This document shows, one piece after another, positions 59,944 to 64,000 of a stretch of DNA of 64,000 nucleotides. The translations under genes were made by a program, and so were the position numbers. Origin of the DNA: Phyllobacterium phragmitis (lineage in GTDB: Bacteria > Pseudomonadota > Alphaproteobacteria > Rhizobiales > Rhizobiaceae); contig NZ_PVBR01000006.1 of NCBI RefSeq assembly GCF_002980495.1, positions 1 to 64,000 of the forward strand, in the 5' to 3' direction. Below the pieces are notes generated by a model, which worked only from the letters and a program-made list of their open reading frames with translations, was not told the DNA's origin and ran no database searches. Position 1 is the first letter of the stretch. Every line of letters starts with the position of its first letter.

Positions 59944-60686
59944 GGCATCGATTCCGTGGTCAGAGGATTTGTCTGGGGTTGCGCTTGGAGCTCTCCGGGT
60001 CTGCCTTGGCGGCGGCGCGCGATACGCTGTTCGAGCCAGCGTGCCGATTGCGTCAGCGCAAAGCAGACGATGAAGTAGGTGATAGCGAGGATCGTGAAGA
60101 CCTCGACGGGCTGAACGAGGAGCTGGCTGTTCAGCTGGGCTGCCGCATAGGTGAACTCGTTGACCGAGATCACGTAGCCAAGCGACGTTTCCTTGATCAG
60201 CGAGACGAACTGCCCGATAAGAGCCGGCAGGGAGTTGTAGAGCGCCTGCGGCAGTATCACGAGCGTCAGCGTCCGGAAGTAACCGAAGCCGAGCGATCGC
60301 GACGCTTCCTCTTGCCCCCTCGGCAGGGCCTGAATACCCGCGCGGATAACCTCGGCAAGATAGGCGCTTTCATAGAGCACCAACGCGCCAACGAGCGTCC
60401 AAAAGCCGCTGAGCGGCCGCCCCATGAGGAGCGGCAGCGCAAAATAGCTCCAGAAGAGAACCATCAAGAATGGCATGCCCCGGACTACGTGGACAACGCC
60501 GGCTGCTGGCAGGCTCGCCCACCTGAACGGGCTGATGCGCGCTATCGCAAGAAGCAAGGCGATGGGGAACGCCAGCGTCAGTCCGGCGACCGCCAGCAAG
60601 AGCGTCGCGACGATGCCTCCCAAGGGTCCGTTCGGGTACTGGCCTACGAGAAGCAGCGTCCAATTGTTCTGGATGATCTCCAACAT
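59940..60686 (-). CDS. amino-acid ABC transporter permease (HisM family), second
   Basis: A 248-residue permease with five predicted helices and the EAA loop ([39 protein letters not shown]) that contacts the ATPase. HisM/GltK-type wording [20 protein letters not shown] and [16 protein letters not shown]. It starts 3 bases after the first permease gene. Confidence 0.94.
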   Translation of the reverse strand: MLEIIQNNWTLLLVGQYPNGPLGGIVATLLLAVAGLTLAFPIALLLAIARISPFRWASLPAAGVVHVVRGMPFLMVLFWSYFALPLLMGRPLSGFWTLVGALVLYESAYLAEVIRAGIQALPRGQEEASRSLGFGYFRTLTLVILPQALYNSLPALIGQFVSLIKETSLGYVISVNEFTYAAAQLNSQLLVQPVEVFTILAITYFIVCFALTQSARWLEQRIARRRQGRPGELQAQPQTNPLTTESMP

Positions 60687-60688
60687 GG

Positions 60689-61387
60689 CTACCGCGCTCC
60701 CATCCCGAAGCGGCGTTCGGCGAGGTTGCCTGCCGCCATGATGATGAATGAGAACAGAAGATATAAGCCTGTGGCGACCAGGAAGATCTCGAAGGTACGG
60801 AACGTGTCGCTGTCGATCTGGCGCGTCTGGTACGTCAGTTCATGGACACCGATGGCCATGGCAATGGATGTGTTCTTGAAGAGTAGCAGCGAGTGGTTCA
60901 CCAGCGGCGGGATTGACAGGCGCAGTGCCTGCGGAACGACGATGTACCACATCGTCTGGATGTAGTTGAAACCGAACGAGCGTCCTGCCTCGTACTGGGT
61001 TAGGGGAACCGCACGCAGCCCGCTCCGCAGCGCTTCGGAGATGTAGGCCGCGTGGCAGAGCGCGATCGCGATCATTGCGAGGATGAACTCGCTGTTGTTG
61101 CGGTTCAGCCAGTCTCGCCAGGCTTCCGGAAGGCCTTCCGGCATGGCGAAGTACCAGAAGAGGACCTGCACGAGCAGCGGAATGTTCTGGTGGATCTCTA
61201 CGAAGGCGGCGACCATCCAGACGGCGGGCCTGAAGTTCGTCGCCCGCAGCACGGCCAGGGCAGTGCCTACCAAGAACGCGAGCACCCACGCGCCAGCAGC
61301 CAGCAACAGCGTGACGCGAATGCCGGCCAGAAGCCATCCAACGTATTGATCCGTCAGGACAGCCGAGAAATCGAACTCATAGCCCAT
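60689..61387 (-). CDS. amino-acid ABC transporter permease (HisM family), first
   Basis: A 232-residue permease with HisQ/GltJ-type features: VEIHQNIPLLVQVLFWYFAM, the EAA loop LTQYEAGRSFGFNYIQTMWY, VVPQALRLSIPPLVNHSLLL. Five helices. It pairs with the second permease to form the channel. Confidence 0.94.
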   Translation of the reverse strand: MGYEFDFSAVLTDQYVGWLLAGIRVTLLLAAGAWVLAFLVGTALAVLRATNFRPAVWMVAAFVEIHQNIPLLVQVLFWYFAMPEGLPEAWRDWLNRNNSEFILAMIAIALCHAAYISEALRSGLRAVPLTQYEAGRSFGFNYIQTMWYIVVPQALRLSIPPLVNHSLLLFKNTSIAMAIGVHELTYQTRQIDSDTFRTFEIFLVATGLYLLFSFIIMAAGNLAERRFGMGAR

Positions 61388-61454
61388 GGCAATCCCCTGT
61401 ATTCAGCCCGTCCCCGGCTAGTGGCACCGGGGATAGGACTTCATGATGCCGGGA

Positions 61455-62288
61455 TCAACGTGCCGGGCGCAGCACTGGATCGCTGACGGGCTCGTCGAAC
61501 TTGAAGGGCTTTTTCAGCTTGTAGGCGGTCGCCTCGCCAAGCCACTTGTCGAAGATTTTCTGGCCTTCGCCGCTTTCCTCGAGACGCTTCAGCGTGGCGT
61601 TGACCTGCTCCAGAAGCGCAGGCTCGTTCTTGCGGATGCCCAGGCCCCAGAACTCTTCGGCAACTGCCTGGTCGATGAACTTGAACTTCTCGCCTGTCTG
61701 GGCGACGAACTTCTCCGCGTTGATCTCGGACAGGATCATTGAGTCGACCTTGGACTGGGCGAGCGCAAGGAACGCCGATGGCGGATCCTGGAACGTCAGC
61801 AGGGTCGCCTGCGGAAGCGCCTCGCGTACGTAGCGTTCGGAACTCGAACCCTTCGGCGCGCTGATGCGGCTTTCCCCCAGGTCGTCGAGGGCGGCGAAGT
61901 CGGAGTCTGCCTTTACGAGGAGCTTCTGGAGGCTGACGAAATATGCGGTCGTGTAGTCGATCTGCTCAGCGCGCTCAGGGGTGTACCCGAGGTTCCCGGC
62001 AAGGACATCCACGCGGCCCTGGACGAGCTCGGGAATGCGCGCTTCCACCGACATGGGCTTCATCTGCAGTTCAACGCCCATGTCGTCAGCGATCCCCTTG
62101 CAGAGGTCGATGTCGTAGCCGGCGATCTCGCGGGTGGCGGGATCGGCAAAGCTGAACGGTTCGGCCGTTCCCAGCGTTCCGCAGGTCAGCGTCCCGCGGG
62201 ACTTGATGTCAGCCAACTGGTCGGCGGCTGCGGTGCTGACGGACAGGACCGTCGCCAACAGCGTGATGACGGAGAGCTTGAGTTTCAT
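61455..62288 (-). CDS. amino-acid ABC transporter periplasmic binding protein
   Basis: A 277-residue type 2 solute-binding protein (SBP_bac_3). The signal peptide MKLKLSVITLLATVLS ends near TAAAD. The ligand pocket shows the family's GYDIDLCKGIADDMGV and RIPELVQGRVDVLAGNLGYT, with Arg and Asp positions as in glutamate/aspartate binders, followed by QIDYTTAYFVSLQKLLVK. The likely ligand is a polar, perhaps acidic, amino acid; the exact one is not readable. It is 67 bases upstream of the first permease gene. Confidence 0.93.
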   Translation of the reverse strand: MKLKLSVITLLATVLSVSTAAADQLADIKSRGTLTCGTLGTAEPFSFADPATREIAGYDIDLCKGIADDMGVELQMKPMSVEARIPELVQGRVDVLAGNLGYTPERAEQIDYTTAYFVSLQKLLVKADSDFAALDDLGESRISAPKGSSSERYVREALPQATLLTFQDPPSAFLALAQSKVDSMILSEINAEKFVAQTGEKFKFIDQAVAEEFWGLGIRKNEPALLEQVNATLKRLEESGEGQKIFDKWLGEATAYKLKKPFKFDEPVSDPVLRPAR

Positions 62289-62346
62289 CGTATTCCACCT
62301 CTTTATGTTCTTGTTTGTGCTTCTATAGGCTGTGAGCCCGGTTCAG

Positions 62347-62979
62347 TCAGGCCTTTGCATAGGCTCCGACATAGGTTCCTTCGGCTATCTGCCGAAGCAT
62401 CTCTTCTTCCTTACGCTCATGCGCTCGCACCGCCCGGAGGAGCTCGTCGGCTCCCGCCACCGGAAATGACACCACGCCGTCTGCGTCGCCCACCACGATG
62501 TCGCCCGGATTGACCACCATGCCGCCGACGCTGACCGACTGCCCGATCGCGCCAGGGCCATGCTTGTATGGTCCGCGGTGGATGGCTGCCCGTGCGAACA
62601 CGGGAAACACGTCGTCGCCGATGGCGCCGCTGTCACGGATCGCTCCGTCGATCACGAAACCGGCGAACTTCCGGCTCTTGGCTAACGCGACCATGATCTC
62701 TCCAATGAGCGCGCGGGATGTTTCCCCGCCGCCGTCGACGACGATCACATCGCCAGCTTGAGCTACGTCCAGTACCTTGTGTATAAATAGGTTGTCTCCC
62801 GCCGCCACCTTCACGGTGAAGGCCCGGCCAACCATCGTTCCGGAGATACGATGAAAGGGACGCAGCCCCACCGCCCCGGGGAGACGCTCGAGGTTGTCGC
62901 TGATCACCGCGGTCGCCGCCGTGCGGAATCCTTCAAGCAGCGCCTTGGGATCGTCGTGAGCTGCAACTGTCGACATCAT
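62347..62979 (-). CDS. RraA/HMG-aldolase family protein
   Basis: A 210-residue protein of the RraA-like family. The family core is clear: DNLERLPGAVGLRPFH, VAAGDNLFIHKVLDVAQAGD, VVDGGGETSRALIGEIM and FVIDGAIRDSGAI with the Arg-Asp pair that in HMG/CHA aldolases binds substrate and metal. Relatives are either RNase E regulators or 4-hydroxy-4-methyl-2-oxoglutarate aldolases. The setting, with an aminotransferase and an amino-acid transporter, favours an aldolase. Two adjacent ATGs (62979, 62976) follow AAGAGGAAG; longer frames overlap the aminotransferase. Confidence 0.85.
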   Translation of the reverse strand: MMSTVAAHDDPKALLEGFRTAATAVISDNLERLPGAVGLRPFHRISGTMVGRAFTVKVAAGDNLFIHKVLDVAQAGDVIVVDGGGETSRALIGEIMVALAKSRKFAGFVIDGAIRDSGAIGDDVFPVFARAAIHRGPYKHGPGAIGQSVSVGGMVVNPGDIVVGDADGVVSFPVAGADELLRAVRAHERKEEEMLRQIAEGTYVGAYAKA

Positions 62980-63013
62980 CTTCCTCTTGTTTTCGGGATA
63001 TCTGCTATGCGCC

Positions 63014-64000
63014 CTAGACGAGCGCCTCGCAGGACTTCCGGACGGCACGGCAGCCCGCCTCAATGTCTTCCAGTGCACCGCCGAACGACATCCGGAGATA
63101 GGGCGACATTCCGTAGGCGCTGCCGTCGAGGACGGCGACGTGGGCGCTTTCCAGAAGGTAGAGCGCGACATCAAGGTCGGATTTCAGGACCCTGCCGTCC
63201 GGCGTCGACTTCCCGATGAGTCCTTCGACGGACGGATAGAAGTAGAATGCTCCGTCGGGCTTGCGGAGCTTCATGCCCGGCGTTCCGTCCAGCAGCTCGA
63301 ACATGCGGTCGCGGCGCTTCCGGAAGGTCTCGGCAGCTTCTGCCACGCAGGCTTGATCGCCGTTAAGGGCGGCCGCGGCGGCCGCCTGACTGACGGAACT
63401 GGCACACGACGTGTTCTGCCCGATCAGCTTGTTCATGGCGGCGATGAGCGCAGCCGGACCTGCCGCGTAGCCGATGCGCCAGCCCGTCATCGCGTATGCC
63501 TTGCTGACGCCGTTCACGATCAGAAGACGGTCCTTGAGGTCCGGCGCCACTTCACCGAGGCTCAGGGCCTTTCCTTCGTAGGTCAGGTGTTCGTAGATCT
63601 CGTCGGTCATAACCCACACGTGGCGCGCTTCCCGCAGCACCTCCGCCAGCGCGGAAAGCTCTTCACGGGAATATATCGCGCCCGTCGGGTTGTTCGGCGA
63701 ATTCAGGACCAGCCACTTCGTCCGGGCAGTGATTGCTTCCTTCAAAGACTGCGGCGTGAGCTTGAAGCCGTCAGTCTCCGGACACTCAGCGATGACGGGC
63801 TTGCCGCCGTGGATAGTGGCGATGTCGGGATAGCTCACCCAGTAAGGTGCGGGGACGATCACCTCGTCGCCCTCGTTCAAGGTCGCCGCAAATGCCTCGT
63901 AGATGAGCTGCTTGGCGCCGACGCCGACGATCACCTCGTTGAGGCCATACTCCAACGCGTTGTCGTTCTTGAGCTTCTGGACGATGGCCTTACGAAGAGC
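63014..64000 (-). CDS. class I aminotransferase, 5' end beyond the window
   Basis: The C-terminal 328 residues of a pyridoxal-phosphate fold-type I aminotransferase, aspartate aminotransferase Ib-like; the frame is open to the window edge and reads ALRKAIVQKLKNDNALEYGL there. Seen are VGVGAKQLIYEAF, LNSPNNPTGA with the Asn that binds PLP, WVMTDEIYEHLTYEG (Asp, Tyr), the PLP lysine in VNGVSKAYAMTGWRIGYAAG and the C-terminal Arg in YLRMSFGGALEDIEAG. About 70 residues are missing off the edge. It probably transaminates the imported amino acid to its 2-oxo acid for the RraA-like aldolase. Confidence 0.93.
   Translation of the reverse strand, partial: ALRKAIVQKLKNDNALEYGLNEVIVGVGAKQLIYEAFAATLNEGDEVIVPAPYWVSYPDIATIHGGKPVIAECPETDGFKLTPQSLKEAITARTKWLVLNSPNNPTGAIYSREELSALAEVLREARHVWVMTDEIYEHLTYEGKALSLGEVAPDLKDRLLIVNGVSKAYAMTGWRIGYAAGPAALIAAMNKLIGQNTSCASSVSQAAAAAALNGDQACVAEAAETFRKRRDRMFELLDGTPGMKLRKPDGAFYFYPSVEGLIGKSTPDGRVLKSDLDVALYLLESAHVAVLDGSAYGMSPYLRMSFGGALEDIEAGCRAVRKSCEALV

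Overview
The window reads as DNA from an alphaproteobacterium of the order Rhizobiales (Mesorhizobium/Agrobacterium/Ochrobactrum-like). Reasons: BioR-type operators (TTATCTATAA) beside a biotin uptake/synthesis locus, a MucR/Ros regulator, and a rhizobial (Ti-plasmid-type) transfer region traG-traD-traC / oriT / traA-traF-traB-traH. No repABC replication genes, rRNA operon or mating-pair-formation (trb/virB) operon is inside the window. A plasmid or integrated conjugative element joined to accessory DNA fits best; a chromosomal location cannot be excluded.

Region 1 (1-12 kb) is accessory DNA with many gene remains. An IS3-type transposase fragment cuts off an alpha/beta hydrolase. There follow a YcaQ-type DNA glycosylase, an epoxide hydrolase with a divergent LysR regulator, and a chain of broken genes (DMT transporter, GlcG, a DUF3363 relaxase, a membrane protein). 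The intact bioR / bioY-bioB locus with two BioR operators comes next, then a VapC/AbrB-type toxin-antitoxin pair and more wrecks (TetR, MFS exporter, Gfo/Idh/MocA oxidoreductase).

Region 2 (11.4-20.1 kb) is visibly less GC-rich and is the most unusual part. All on the minus strand, a luxR-luxI quorum-sensing pair is followed by two tandem, overlapping EPSP-synthase (AroA)-like genes, an AsnB-like glutamine amidotransferase and an EctC-like cupin; a DMT exporter and a LysR regulator sit at the far end. This looks like a quorum-gated biosynthetic cluster for a small molecule I cannot name. The two AroA paralogues have lost different, almost complementary, active-site residues. An 18-bp perfect palindrome lies upstream of the biosynthetic genes.

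Region 3 (20.4-23 kb) holds a membrane diguanylate cyclase and two MucR genes, one intact and one decayed. Region 4 (23.2-50.3 kb) is the cryptic backbone of a rhizobial conjugative element: TOPRIM protein, DUF1419, DUF3085, a 1702-residue methylase/helicase, ParB-like protein, ArdC-like antirestriction protein, PAPS-reductase-like protein, DUF736, HU, WGR protein, many small unknown genes, and three toxin-antitoxin modules (ParDE, BrnTA, VapBC) with recognisable palindromic operators. Many of the small genes have long GC-rich leaders. At least five leaders share a structured element with an enclosing stem that is kept or compensated between copies, and two intergenic stretches carry matching multi-hairpin cassettes.

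Region 5 (49.8-58.9 kb) is the DNA-processing half of the conjugation system, with oriT between traC and traA. Region 6 (59.2-64 kb) is a polar amino-acid ABC transporter with an RraA/HMG-aldolase-type protein and an aminotransferase cut by the window edge, plausibly one uptake-and-catabolism operon.
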